Source: Phenylobacterium immobile (ATCC 35973) (GTDB lineage Bacteria; Pseudomonadota; Alphaproteobacteria; Caulobacterales; Caulobacteraceae). Taken from it: a stretch of 64,000 bases of DNA. The stretch spans positions 868,001 to 932,000 of the forward strand of contig NZ_CVJQ01000001.1 of NCBI RefSeq assembly GCF_001375595.1. Reading direction: 5' to 3'. The notes below the pieces were generated by a model, which was not told the origin of the DNA, searched no databases, and worked only from the letters and a program-made list of their open reading frames with translations. The position numbers and the translations under genes were made by a program. This document shows positions 18,390 through 27,443 of this stretch, one piece after another (position 1 is the stretch's first letter; every line of letters starts with the position of its first letter).

Positions 18390-20156
18390 ATGGACGAATC
18401 CGAAGGCGCGCTGATCTGGGGGGAGGACGGCCAGCCGCGTTCGCGGCTCTACGGCGATGTCTATTTTTCCACCAGCGACGGTCTGGCGGAATCGCGGGCG
18501 GTCTTTCTGCAAGGCGCCGGCCTGCCTGAGGCCTGGGCGGGGCGGCAGCGGTTCACCGTCGCCGAACTCGGCTTCGGTTCGGGCCTGAACATCGCAGCGC
18601 TGCTGGACCTTTGGCGCACGACCCGCCCTGACGGCGCGCGCCTGCACATCTTCAGCATCGAGGCCCACCCGCTGACGGCGCAGGAAGCCGCTCGCGCCCT
18701 GGCTGCGTGGCCGGAGATCGCCGAGGTGGCGGACCTGATGGTCGCGCGGTGGCCGGGCCGCGCGCGCGGCGTCCACCGCACTGAGTTTCCGGAACTCGAC
18801 GCCATCCTCGACGTGGCGATTGGAGGCGTGGAAGTCGGTCTCGCGGGCTGGGACGGTCAGGCGGACGCCTGGTTCCTTGATGGGTTCTCACCGGCGGTCA
18901 ATCCCGCCATGTGGCGCGACGAGGTGCTGGCTGCGGTCGCTGCGCGCTCGGCGCCCGGCGCCCGGGCGGCGACTTTCACGGTCGCGGGCCAAGTACGCCG
19001 CGGGCTTGCGGCGGCAGGGTTCGTCGTCTCCAAGCGCCCGGGCTTTGGGCGCAAGCGCGAGCGTCTGGAGGCGGTTTTTCCAGGAGACCGCCCGCAGGGC
19101 GCCGGTCCGGTCCGGGTGGCGGTCATTGGCGCCGGCGTCGCTGGCGCGTCTGTCGCCCGCGCCCTGCGCGCCCTTGGGGTCAGCGCCGCGGTGGTTGAGG
19201 CGGCCGGCGTCGGCGCCGGAGCCTCGGGTAATCCGGTGGCCTTGGTCACCCCGCGGTTTGATGCGGGCCTGGGTGATCCGGCTGAACTGGCGGCCCGGGC
19301 CTTCGCGCGAGCCGTCACGCTTTATGAAGCGACCGCCGGCGTCGTGGTCGAGCATGGCGTGACCCGGCTCGTCGCCGAAGGCCGTGAGGCCGCCCGCATG
19401 GCCAAGATCGCCGGCGCCGATCTCTTTGAACCGGACGAACTGACCCTGGGCGAGGCCCTGGCGATCCGCCGCGCCCTCGTCGTCGTTCCGCCCGCCATTC
19501 TGTCGGCATGGTTGCCCGCGCTCGCGGCCGGACATGTGGCGGCGATCCGCCGCGACGGCGTGTCCTGGCGGCTGGAGGATGAAACCGGCGCCGAGATTCT
19601 GAAAGTCGATGTCGTCGTCGTGGCCGCAGGGCTGGGCGCGGCGGCGCTCTTGGGCGATCTCGGCCTGAGCCCGGTGCGCGGACAATTGACGATCGCGCCC
19701 GGCGCGACCGGCGCGGCCATGGAGTGGGGTGGGTACGTCGCCGGCTCGCCGATCGGACTAGCGTTCGGCGCGACGCATGATCGCGGCGACACCGGCCTCG
19801 AGGTCCGGGAGGCTGATCATGCCCGCAACCTGGCGACCCTAGCGCAGGCCTGTCCTGACTTGGCGGCGCGCCTTGTGGGGAGAAGTCTCATCGGCCGCGC
19901 CAGCGTGCGGGCGGCGACCGCCGACCACATGCCGATCGCCGGGGCGATCGGCGAGGGGCTCTATGTTCTCGGGGGCTTCGGCGGGCGGGGATTCAGCTTC
20001 GCGCCGCTCCTGGCCGAGCACGTAGCGGCTAAAATTGCGGGCGCGGCCTCGCCGTTGCCGCGGCGTTTGGCCCGTCTCATCGACCCAACGCGTTTTCGAT
20101 CCCCTGTTTCTAAGCCGGCGGACGGCTCCTATGTTGGGGTCAAGGGGAAGCCATGA
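18390..20156 (+). CDS. mnmC: MnmC, bifunctional tRNA mnm5s2U34 biosynthesis enzyme
   Basis: Completes the 5-methylaminomethyl-2-thiouridine modification at tRNA wobble U34. The 588-residue protein joins two domains. The N-terminal methyltransferase (about residues 1-225) has VAELGFGSGLN as the SAM motif and DAWFLDGFSPAVNPAMW. The C-terminal FAD-dependent oxidoreductase opens with VAVIGAGVAGASVARAL (about residue 246) and ends with the GLYVLGGFGGRGF FAD signature. Both halves look intact. The stop overlaps an ATG of the next open frame, but the next gene probably starts 24 bp later. Confidence 0.93.
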   Translation: MDESEGALIWGEDGQPRSRLYGDVYFSTSDGLAESRAVFLQGAGLPEAWAGRQRFTVAELGFGSGLNIAALLDLWRTTRPDGARLHIFSIEAHPLTAQEAARALAAWPEIAEVADLMVARWPGRARGVHRTEFPELDAILDVAIGGVEVGLAGWDGQADAWFLDGFSPAVNPAMWRDEVLAAVAARSAPGARAATFTVAGQVRRGLAAAGFVVSKRPGFGRKRERLEAVFPGDRPQGAGPVRVAVIGAGVAGASVARALRALGVSAAVVEAAGVGAGASGNPVALVTPRFDAGLGDPAELAARAFARAVTLYEATAGVVVEHGVTRLVAEGREAARMAKIAGADLFEPDELTLGEALAIRRALVVVPPAILSAWLPALAAGHVAAIRRDGVSWRLEDETGAEILKVDVVVVAAGLGAAALLGDLGLSPVRGQLTIAPGATGAAMEWGGYVAGSPIGLAFGATHDRGDTGLEVREADHARNLATLAQACPDLAARLVGRSLIGRASVRAATADHMPIAGAIGEGLYVLGGFGGRGFSFAPLLAEHVAAKIAGAASPLPRRLARLIDPTRFRSPVSKPADGSYVGVKGKP

Positions 20157-20176
20157 TTGAAAGAAGGAGGAAGGGT

Positions 20177-20587
20177 ATGAAACCTGCTCCCATTCTCGCC
20201 GCCATGGCGGCGCTCGCCGCGACCGCATCGCTGTCGACGGCGCCGGCCGTGGCCCAGGGGGAAAACTTCGGCAAACCCAACAAGAGCGAACGCGCCTGCT
20301 TCTACGCCAGCAACGTCCGCGGCTTCGACGCCGTGCAGGACAAGGTGCTGAACGTCAAGGTCGGAGCGAACGACGTATATCGGATGGAGTTGTTGGGATC
20401 GTGTCCCAATCTCGACTACGCCAACGGCATCGCCCTGATGTCGAGAAATTCGACCTTCATCTGCGCCGGGCTCGACGCGACGATCGTCTATGATGGCCCG
20501 AACGGCCCGCAGCGGTGCCAGATCAGCCAGATCAGCAAGCTTACCGCGGCCGAGGCGAAGGCCTTGCCGCGCGACGCGCGCCCTTGA
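20177..20587 (+). CDS. Secreted DUF6491-like protein
   Basis: 136-residue periplasmic protein. Signal peptide MKPAPILAAMAALAATAS ends near AVAQ. The mature part holds four Cys (RACFYASNVRGF, LLGSCPNLDYA, TFICAGLDATI, PQRCQISQIS), which probably form two disulfides. This Cys spacing recalls DUF6491, a family of unknown function common in Caulobacterales; I make that link from memory. The strong GGAGGAAGG just upstream fixes the ATG at 20177 rather than 20153. Confidence 0.8.
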   Translation: MKPAPILAAMAALAATASLSTAPAVAQGENFGKPNKSERACFYASNVRGFDAVQDKVLNVKVGANDVYRMELLGSCPNLDYANGIALMSRNSTFICAGLDATIVYDGPNGPQRCQISQISKLTAAEAKALPRDARP

Positions 20588-20627
20588 ACCCCATGCGGCG
20601 GCCGGGCGGCGACGCCCGGTTCGCTGT

Positions 20628-20771
20628 CTAGGCCAGGGTGCTGATCACCCACTGCAGCACAAAGGCTGCGACCGCCAGAATGGCCAGGGCCGAACCAAAG
20701 CAAAGGCCGTGTTCGACGACGGACTTCTCGCCGTGTTCACTCAGGCCGTGACCCTCATCGCGTAGCGACAT
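20628..20771 (-). CDS. 47-residue single-pass membrane protein
   Basis: Short protein with a charged N-terminal half (MSLRDEGHGLSEHGEKSVVEH) and one C-terminal membrane helix (GSALAILAVAAFVLQWVIS). An excellent ribosome site, GGAGGAG, lies just upstream of the ATG, which is the main reason to call it real. Function unknown. It converges with the DUF6491-like gene. Confidence 0.7.
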   Translation of the reverse strand: MSLRDEGHGLSEHGEKSVVEHGLCFGSALAILAVAAFVLQWVISTLA

Positions 20772-20873
20772 CTCAGCTCCTCCACCCATGTGGCGCGCGC
20801 TCTTCGGCGGCTGTCCACGGAGGAAATCTGCGCTCAAAAACCCAGCTTGGCTAGAGGGCGCGAAAGGCCCGAT

Positions 20874-21515
20874 TCAGCACGTCGCAGTGATGAGGCTGGG
20901 CCCGCCGAGAAGCCCTTCGACCAGGGGGCGCAGCGTTTGCAACAGGGCCTCACGATCGGGACGATCGGGCTCGTCCATGGGTCGGATGACGGCGCGCATC
21001 GCTAGGCCGTCGAAGAGCGCGGCCAGAACCTCCGCACGGGTCTCGATCTCTGCGTTGGAAACGCCTGGCGGACAAACCAGCCGGAGCATGCTGCGGTGCA
21101 ATGCAAGTTCGTCGGCGTCGGCGGCGCGGACGATGGCATGGACCTTGGGATTGCGAGCCGCCTCGGCCACCACTTCCAGGAACAGGGACGCGCGGTCGGC
21201 CTGGGTGTTGCGCTCGACCGCCACCGCGCACTGGCTGAGGAGCGAGCGGATCAGCGGTGTTTCGCTGGCGTCGAGGGCGGCGAAGCGCTCGCGTTTGTCG
21301 GCGATGTCCTGCGCGGCTAGGGCCGCGATGATCGCCTCCTTGTTGTCGAAGTAGCGATAGATCTGGCCCACCGACAGATCAGCCGCGTGGGCGATCTGAT
21401 GCATGCTCGATCCATGGAAACCGGCCTGCAGGACGCAGATCCGAGCCGCCTCCAGAATCTGGCGGCGTCGCGCATCCGCCTTGGCGCCGGCGGCCGATGA
21501 CGGGGTTTCAGACAA
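20874..21515 (-). CDS. TetR-family repressor of the RND pump (TipR-like)
   Basis: 213-residue one-component regulator. The N-terminal helix-turn-helix is at about residues 15-60: ARRRQILEAARICVLQAGF, then SSMHQIAHAADLSVGQIYRYFDNKEAIIAAL. The C-terminal ligand domain ends in a TetR_C fold. It is divergent from acrA-acrB-nodT, the layout of Caulobacter tipR-acrAB2-nodT, where the repressor responds to drugs such as nalidixic acid. The TTG at 21515 has AAAGGA eight bases upstream; the in-frame GTG at 21569 has none and would overlap the pump promoter. A palindromic operator lies at 21606-21621. Confidence 0.88.
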   Translation of the reverse strand: MSETPSSAAGAKADARRRQILEAARICVLQAGFHGSSMHQIAHAADLSVGQIYRYFDNKEAIIAALAAQDIADKRERFAALDASETPLIRSLLSQCAVAVERNTQADRASLFLEVVAEAARNPKVHAIVRAADADELALHRSMLRLVCPPGVSNAEIETRAEVLAALFDGLAMRAVIRPMDEPDRPDREALLQTLRPLVEGLLGGPSLITATC

Positions 21516-21562
21516 GGTCGCGATTCCTTTACCGCAGTGCGGCAAAAAGCGTGGGTGTTGCG

Positions 21563-21591
21563 TTGACACAGGTGCGAGACGTTCCTATTTC
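21563..21591 (+). promoter_or_regulatory. Promoter of the acrA-acrB-nodT operon
   Basis: A perfect -35 box TTGACA (21563-21568) and a weak -10 box TATTTC (21586-21591) are separated by exactly 17 bp, placing the start near 21598. The operator at 21606-21621 would lie just downstream of the start, where bound repressor could block polymerase. Confidence 0.6.
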
Positions 21592-21605
21592 AACGATCGA
21601 GTGGG

Positions 21606-21621
21606 GAATGAACGTTCATTC
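21606..21621. promoter_or_regulatory. Palindromic TetR operator upstream of acrA
   Basis: GAATGAACGTTCATTC is a perfect 16-bp palindrome, the size and form bound by TetR/AcrR-type dimers. It lies between the divergent repressor and pump genes, about 80 bp upstream of the acrA ATG and just after the predicted promoter. Confidence 0.8.
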
Positions 21622-21701
21622 TCACATTGGGGATCGGCAGCGATGCGTCAAGAGGCCGGGTGGCTCGCCTGGCGTCGCATCAAACGCCGCGGGTTGGACC
21701 T

Positions 21702-22877
21702 ATGCGTCAGATAAAGCGTTTTTCTGCAGCCGCAGCTCTTGCGGCGCTTGTCATGCTCTCCGCCTGTGGGCCGAAGGGCGGCGCTCAGGGGCCGCAAGGC
21801 CCCATGCCCGTCAGCGTGGTGGTGATGCAGGCCCAGCCGGCGATACTCACGACCGAGTTGACCGGACGCACCTCGGCGCTTGAGGTTTCGGAAGTCCGGC
21901 CGCAGGTCACGGGAGTCGTCCGCGCGCGGCTTTTCACGGAGGGAGGCCAGGTCAAGAAAGGCCAGGCGCTCTACCAGATCGACCCGGCGACCTATCAAGC
22001 CACTCTGCAGAGCGCCCAGGCGGGCCTCGCCCAGGCGCAGGCCAGTCTCTCCGCCGCCCGGCTTAAGGCTGAGCGCTATCGCGGACTGGTGGCGATGAAC
22101 GCGGTCAGCAAGCAGGACAATGACGATGCCCAGGCGGCGTTCCGCCAAGCCCAGGCCAATGTCCAGGCTCAACAGGCCACCGTCCGACAAGGCCAGATCG
22201 GCGTCGAATTCACCCGTGTCCTGTCGCCAATCTCCGGCCGCATCGGCAAGTCTTCGGTCACGCCGGGCGCCCTGGTGACGGCGACTCAAGCGACTCCGCT
22301 GGCGACCGTACAGAACCTCGACAAGATCTATGTTGATCTCACACAGTCGGCGGCCGAGGTGATGCGCCTGCGCCGCGAGTTCGCTTCGGGCCAAGTCGGC
22401 CGGCCGACCAGCACGGCGGTTAGCCTTATTCTCGAAGACGGCGTCGTCTATCCCGTGCAGGGTCAGCTCGAATTTTCCGATGTTTCGGTCGATCCGGGCA
22501 CCGGTTCCGTGACCCTGCGTGCGATCTTCCCCAACGCCAGCGGCGAACTCTTGCCGGGCCTGTTCGTCCGCGCGCGCCTCACCAAGGCGGTCGCCGCCGA
22601 CGCCCTGCTCGTGCCCCAAGGTGTGGTCTCTCGCGGTCCGAAAGGCGAGGCGACCGTCATGGTCGTCGGCGCGGGCGACAAGGTCGAGCCGCGCAACGTC
22701 ATGCTGGGGCAGGGCGTCGGCTCAAGCTGGCTGGTGCTCTCAGGCCTCAAGGCGGGCGATCGCCTGATTGTCGATAACCTGCAGAAGCTTCAGCCTGGCA
22801 TGCCGGTGAAGCCAACGCCGGTCCAGCCTGGTCAGGGTTCGGCGGCGCCCGCCGCCGCGCCGCAGACCGCCCGCTAA
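21702..22877 (+). CDS. acrA: RND efflux periplasmic adaptor (AcrA/MexA type)
   Basis: Lipid-anchored membrane-fusion protein linking the inner-membrane pump to the outer-membrane channel. The 391-residue product has lipobox MLSAC (Cys about residue 21), a barrel-sandwich region with QVTGVVRARLFTEGGQVKKGQALYQID, a helical hairpin (about residues 95-165), and the beta-barrel domain with VLSPISGRIGKSSVTPGALV. The ATG at 21702 starts the lipoprotein signal; the longer frame reads through the operator-proximal leader. First gene of the operon. Confidence 0.95.
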   Translation: MRQIKRFSAAAALAALVMLSACGPKGGAQGPQGPMPVSVVVMQAQPAILTTELTGRTSALEVSEVRPQVTGVVRARLFTEGGQVKKGQALYQIDPATYQATLQSAQAGLAQAQASLSAARLKAERYRGLVAMNAVSKQDNDDAQAAFRQAQANVQAQQATVRQGQIGVEFTRVLSPISGRIGKSSVTPGALVTATQATPLATVQNLDKIYVDLTQSAAEVMRLRREFASGQVGRPTSTAVSLILEDGVVYPVQGQLEFSDVSVDPGTGSVTLRAIFPNASGELLPGLFVRARLTKAVAADALLVPQGVVSRGPKGEATVMVVGAGDKVEPRNVMLGQGVGSSWLVLSGLKAGDRLIVDNLQKLQPGMPVKPTPVQPGQGSAAPAAAPQTAR

Positions 22878-22887
22878 GGGCCGCGCC

Positions 22888-25800
22888 ATGATTTCTCAGT
22901 TTTTCATCGGCCGGCCGATTTTCGCTTGGGTCATCGCCATCGTCATCATGCTGGTCGGCGTCCTGGCGATCTTCAACCTGCCGATCGCGCAATACCCGAA
23001 CATCGCCCTGCCGCAGATCACCGTGCAGGCGACCTACCCCGGCGCCTCGGCCAAGGCCGCCGAGGATAGCGTCACCCAGGTCATCGAGCAGCGGATGAAG
23101 GGCCTGGACGGCCTGCTCTACATGAGCTCCAGCTCCTCCAGCAGCGGCTCGATCAGCGTCACCCTGACCTTCAAGTCCGGCACCAATCCGGACATCGCCC
23201 AGGTGCAGGTACAAAATAAAGTGCAGAGCGCCATCGCGTTGTTGCCTCAGGAAGTGCAACAGCAGGGCGTCAGTGTCGTGAAGTCCCAGTTCAACTTCAT
23301 GATGTTCATAGCGCTCTATACCGACGACCTGACCGCCAAGAGCGCGGACCTGGGCGACTATGCCGCCTCCAACGTCGTCGACCCGATCAGCCGCGTGGAC
23401 GGCGTCGGCGAAGCCCAGCTCTTCGGCTCGGCCTACGCCATGCGGATTTGGCTCGATCCGGCCAAGCTCGCCGCGGTCTCCCTCACGCCGTCGGACATCA
23501 CCGCAGCGATCCGCGCGCAGAACACCCAGGTTTCAGCAGGCAAGATCGGCTCGGCGCCCGCGACGCCAGGAACGGAAATCGTCGCCAGCATCAACGCTCA
23601 GTCGCGCTTGCAAACCGAAGACCAGTTCCGGCAGATCATCCTGAAAAACACGCCTGGCGCGTCCATTGTCCGCCTTGGCGATGTGGCGCGTGTGGAGCTC
23701 GGCGCGGAGTCCTACGTTTTCTCGGCCAAGTATAACAACAAGCCCGCCGTCCCCATGGGCATCAAGCTGGCGCCTGGCGCCAACGCGCTTGAGACCAACA
23801 AGGCTGTGCTCGCCAAGCTCGATGAACTCCAGAAGTCCTTCCCGGCAGGCGTGAAGTACGCCATCCCCAGCGACACGACCCCCTTCGTCAAGAAGTCCCT
23901 GGAAGGTGTCGTGCACACCCTGATCGAGGCGGTCGTCCTCGTCTTTCTGGTGATGTACTTGTTCCTGCAGAACTGGCGCGCGACGCTCATCCCGACCATC
24001 GCCGTGCCGGTGGTCTTGCTGGGCACCTTCGGCGTGTTGGCGGCGACCGGTTACAAGATCAACACGCTGACGATGTTCGCCATGGTCCTGGCGATCGGCT
24101 TCCTTGTCGATGACGCCATCGTCGTCGTTGAAAACGTCGAGCGCATCATGCGCGAAGAGGGGCTCTCGCCGGTCGAGGCCACGCGCAAGTCCATGCGCGA
24201 AATCACCGGCGCCCTCATCGCCATCGCCTTGGTGCTCTCGGCCGTGTTCGTGCCGATGGCGTTCTTCGGCGGCTCTCAAGGGGTGATCTACCGCCAGTTC
24301 TCGATCACCCTCGTCTCGGCCATGGCGCTCTCGGTCATCGTCGCCCTCATCCTGACGCCGGCGCTTTGCGCCACCCTGCTGAAGCCGATCGACCCCGCCC
24401 ACGATCACGCGCCGAGGGGACCGCTCGCCCGCCCGCTAGGCTGGTTCAACCGCAACTTCGACCGCGCCTCCGAACGCTACCAGGGCGCGGTGCGCAAGCT
24501 TCTGCCCCGCGGTCTGCGCACCATGGCGGTCTACGCCGCCATCGTCGTCGTCGCGGGTCTGCTGTTCGTGCGCCTGCCCACGGCCTTCCTGCCCGAAGAG
24601 GATCAGGGGTCGATCATCAACATCATCGAGCTGCCAGCGAACGCGACCGTCGAACGCACCCAGAAGTTCCTGGATCGCATGTCGGACCATCTTCGCTCTA
24701 GCGAGAAGGAAGGCATCGACTCGATACTGACCATCGCCGGCTTCAGCTTCGCCGGTCAGGCGGAGGGCAACGGCATCGCCTTCGCCAAGATGAGACCCTT
24801 CGAGGAGCGAAGCGGTAACGATCTGTCGGCCAAGGCCGTAGCCGGCCGGGCGATGGGCTTTGGCCTGAGCCAGCCGGACGCTACCGCCTTCGCCATCGTG
24901 CCGCCGGCGGTGCCTGAATTGGGCCAGGCCCAGGGCTTCGAGATGCAGCTGCAGGATACCGGCGGCGTCGGCCACGAAGCCCTGATCGCGGCCTCGCAAC
25001 AGCTGATCGGCATGGCCGCCAAGGACCCGCGCCTGGCGGGCGTGCGCCTGAACGGCCTGTCCGACAACGCCCAGCTGAACCTCTCCGTGGATCTCGCCAA
25101 GGCCGGCGCTCTCGGGCTGTCCTCGGCTGACATCAACGCGACCCTCGTCGCCGCCTTCGGCGGCTCCTACGTCAACGACTTCATCGACCGGGGCCGGGTC
25201 AAAAAGGTGCTGATCCAGGCTGATGCGTCCAACCGCATGCAGGCTGAAGATCTCGACCGCTGGTTCGTCCGCAACAAGGACGGCGAGATGACCCCCCTCT
25301 CGTCCTTCGCCACCGCCGCCTGGACCAAGGGTCCGCCGGCGCTCGGCCGCTACAACGGCGTTCCGGCGCTGAACATCCAAGGCTCCGCCGCACCGGGTAA
25401 GAGTTCGGGCGAGGCGATGAAGGCCATGGAGGAGCTCGTCGGCAAACTGCCCTCGGGCATTGGGTTCGAATGGACCGGCCTGTCGCTGCAGGAACGTGCG
25501 GCGGGCGCCCAGGCGCCGATGCTCTACGCCCTGTCCATCGTCGTGGTCTTCCTGCTGTTGGCCGCTCTCTACGAGAGCTGGACGATCCCGCTGTCGGTCA
25601 TCCTGGTGATTCCGTTGGGCGTCGTCGGCGCGCTTTTGGCCACCAGCGCCCGGGGGCTCTCCAACGACATCTACTTCCAGGTGGGTCTGCTCACGACCAT
25701 GGGCCTGGCCGCCAAGAACGCGATTCTGATCGTCGAATTCGCCGTCGATCGCATGAAGAGCGGCATGGAGATGATCGAGGCGACCATTGAGGCCGTCCGC

Positions 25801-26043
25801 ATTCGCCTGCGGCCAATCATCATGACCTCGCTGGCCTTCGTGTTCGGGGTGTTGCCGCTGGCGATCTCCACGGGCGCGGGGTCCGGCAGCCAGCACTCCA
25901 TCGGCACCGGCGTGATCGGCGGCATGCTTACCGCGACCTTCCTCGGCATCTTCTTCGTGCCGGTCTTCTTCGTCGTTGTCCGCAAGCTGTTCCACCGCAG
26001 GGAGCATCCTGCGCCCACGACCAGCACGGAGGCGCAGGCATGA
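22888..26043 (+). CDS. acrB: RND efflux inner-membrane pump (AcrB/MexB type, HAE1)
   Basis: Proton-driven drug exporter of 1051 residues, a normal length for the HAE1 class. It has twelve membrane helices in the RND layout and two large periplasmic loops. Helix 4 carries IGFLVDDAIVVVENVER with the proton-relay Asp pair. The N-terminus MISQFFIGRPIFAWVIAI and the repeat start GPLARPLGWFNRNFD after the first half match the family. It begins 10 bp after acrA and overlaps nodT by 4 bp (ATGA), so all three are coupled. Confidence 0.97.
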   Translation: MISQFFIGRPIFAWVIAIVIMLVGVLAIFNLPIAQYPNIALPQITVQATYPGASAKAAEDSVTQVIEQRMKGLDGLLYMSSSSSSSGSISVTLTFKSGTNPDIAQVQVQNKVQSAIALLPQEVQQQGVSVVKSQFNFMMFIALYTDDLTAKSADLGDYAASNVVDPISRVDGVGEAQLFGSAYAMRIWLDPAKLAAVSLTPSDITAAIRAQNTQVSAGKIGSAPATPGTEIVASINAQSRLQTEDQFRQIILKNTPGASIVRLGDVARVELGAESYVFSAKYNNKPAVPMGIKLAPGANALETNKAVLAKLDELQKSFPAGVKYAIPSDTTPFVKKSLEGVVHTLIEAVVLVFLVMYLFLQNWRATLIPTIAVPVVLLGTFGVLAATGYKINTLTMFAMVLAIGFLVDDAIVVVENVERIMREEGLSPVEATRKSMREITGALIAIALVLSAVFVPMAFFGGSQGVIYRQFSITLVSAMALSVIVALILTPALCATLLKPIDPAHDHAPRGPLARPLGWFNRNFDRASERYQGAVRKLLPRGLRTMAVYAAIVVVAGLLFVRLPTAFLPEEDQGSIINIIELPANATVERTQKFLDRMSDHLRSSEKEGIDSILTIAGFSFAGQAEGNGIAFAKMRPFEERSGNDLSAKAVAGRAMGFGLSQPDATAFAIVPPAVPELGQAQGFEMQLQDTGGVGHEALIAASQQLIGMAAKDPRLAGVRLNGLSDNAQLNLSVDLAKAGALGLSSADINATLVAAFGGSYVNDFIDRGRVKKVLIQADASNRMQAEDLDRWFVRNKDGEMTPLSSFATAAWTKGPPALGRYNGVPALNIQGSAAPGKSSGEAMKAMEELVGKLPSGIGFEWTGLSLQERAAGAQAPMLYALSIVVVFLLLAALYESWTIPLSVILVIPLGVVGALLATSARGLSNDIYFQVGLLTTMGLAAKNAILIVEFAVDRMKSGMEMIEATIEAVRIRLRPIIMTSLAFVFGVLPLAISTGAGSGSQHSIGTGVIGGMLTATFLGIFFVPVFFVVVRKLFHRREHPAPTTSTEAQA

Positions 26044-27443
26044 GCCCGCTGAAACCCGCCCTGGCGGCGCTCCTCATCGTCTCCACCGCACTTTCGGCCT
26101 GCGCGACACTGGCCCCACGCTATGAACGACCCGCCCTGGCGGCGCCGCAGACCTGGCCGGATCCCGCCCAGGGCGCGGCGGCCTCCGCCGGCGACCTCGC
26201 CTGGCGCGACGTGTTCCTGGACGCCAAGCTGCAGGCCCTGATCGATCTGGCGCTCGCCAACAATCGCGACCTCCGTCTGGCCGCGGCCAATATCGAACAG
26301 GCGAGGGCGCAGTACCGCATCCAGCGCGCAGCGCTCCTGCCGACGGTCAACGGCGTTCTGTCCCGCTCCGAGACTGTGACGCCGGCGGCCGGGTCGGCCT
26401 TTGGCCAGGCGCTTGATATCAAGCAGGCGAGCGCGTCCGTGAACCTGACGTCGTTCGAACTCGACCTGTTCGGCCGCATCCGCAGCCTCAGCCGGTCGGC
26501 TCTGGAATCGTTCTTCGCCACTGAGGAGAATCAGCGCGCCGTCCGTATCAGCCTGATCGCCGAGACGGCCTCAGCCTATCTGCAGATGGCTTCCGACCTC
26601 GAGTTGATGGCGATCACCCGGTCGGCGCTGGACGACCGCGATGAATCCCTTCGCCTGACCCGTCGTCGCTTCGACGCCGGCGTCGCCTCCGACCTTGACC
26701 TCAGCCAGGCCGAAACCCTCGCCGAACAGGCGCGCAGCGACCTAGCGACAGCGACCGCGCTCGTCGGCCAGGACCAGAACGCGCTGCGGCTGGTCGTCGG
26801 CGCTCAGCCGCCTGCGGCCCTGCTCCCGGCGGCGGGCGTCTCCTCGACAACCGTCCTGGCCGACCTGCCCGCGGGCATGCCCTCCGACGTGTTGACCCGC
26901 CGCCCGGATGTCCTGGCCGCGGAGCACACTCTGCGGGCGCGCAACGCCGACATCGGCGCGGCGCGGGCGGCCTTCTTCCCGAGGATCGCGCTCACCGGCA
27001 ATTACGGGACCGCCAGCTCCGCCATCAGCGGTCTGTTCGACGCCGGCACCAAGGCCTGGAGCTTCGCCCCGCAGATCGTTCTGCCGCTTTTCGCGGGCGG
27101 GGCGAATATCGCCGGCCTGAAGCGCTCCCGGGCTGCTCGGGACGCCGCTGTCGCCACCTACGAGAAGACGGTGCAGACGGCCTTCCGCGAGGTCGCCGAC
27201 CAGCTGGCGGTGCGCAGCACGATCCGCGACCGTGTCGAGGCCCAGACCCGTCTGACCAGCGCCGCCGAGCGGGCGCAACGCCTGTCGCGTGCGCGATATG
27301 AGGCCGGCGTCGATTCCTACATCACCGCCCTGGACGCGAACCGCACGCTCTATACGGCGCGCCAGACCTTGCTGTCGGCCAGGCTGGCTGAGCAACTGAA
27401 CCGCGTCACGCTCTACAAGGTGCTTGGCGGCGGCGCCGGCTGA
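26040..27443 (+). CDS. nodT: NodT-type outer-membrane efflux channel
   Basis: TolC-like outer-membrane lipoprotein that completes the tripartite pump. The 467-residue product has lipobox ALSAC (Cys about residue 21), then PRYERPALAAPQTWP, and two outer-membrane-efflux repeats, with the typical LANNRDLRLAAANIEQARAQY and LTRRPDVLAAEHTLRARNADIGAARAAFFP motifs. It starts inside the acrB stop (ATGA). Its last 31 bases overlap the 3' end of the convergent glycerate kinase gene. Confidence 0.95.
   Translation: MSPLKPALAALLIVSTALSACATLAPRYERPALAAPQTWPDPAQGAAASAGDLAWRDVFLDAKLQALIDLALANNRDLRLAAANIEQARAQYRIQRAALLPTVNGVLSRSETVTPAAGSAFGQALDIKQASASVNLTSFELDLFGRIRSLSRSALESFFATEENQRAVRISLIAETASAYLQMASDLELMAITRSALDDRDESLRLTRRRFDAGVASDLDLSQAETLAEQARSDLATATALVGQDQNALRLVVGAQPPAALLPAAGVSSTTVLADLPAGMPSDVLTRRPDVLAAEHTLRARNADIGAARAAFFPRIALTGNYGTASSAISGLFDAGTKAWSFAPQIVLPLFAGGANIAGLKRSRAARDAAVATYEKTVQTAFREVADQLAVRSTIRDRVEAQTRLTSAAERAQRLSRARYEAGVDSYITALDANRTLYTARQTLLSARLAEQLNRVTLYKVLGGGAG

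Noticed and set aside
24436..26007. 523-residue minus-strand open frame
   Set aside because: Antisense to acrB, rich in His, Asp and Gln as expected for the complement of a membrane-protein gene.
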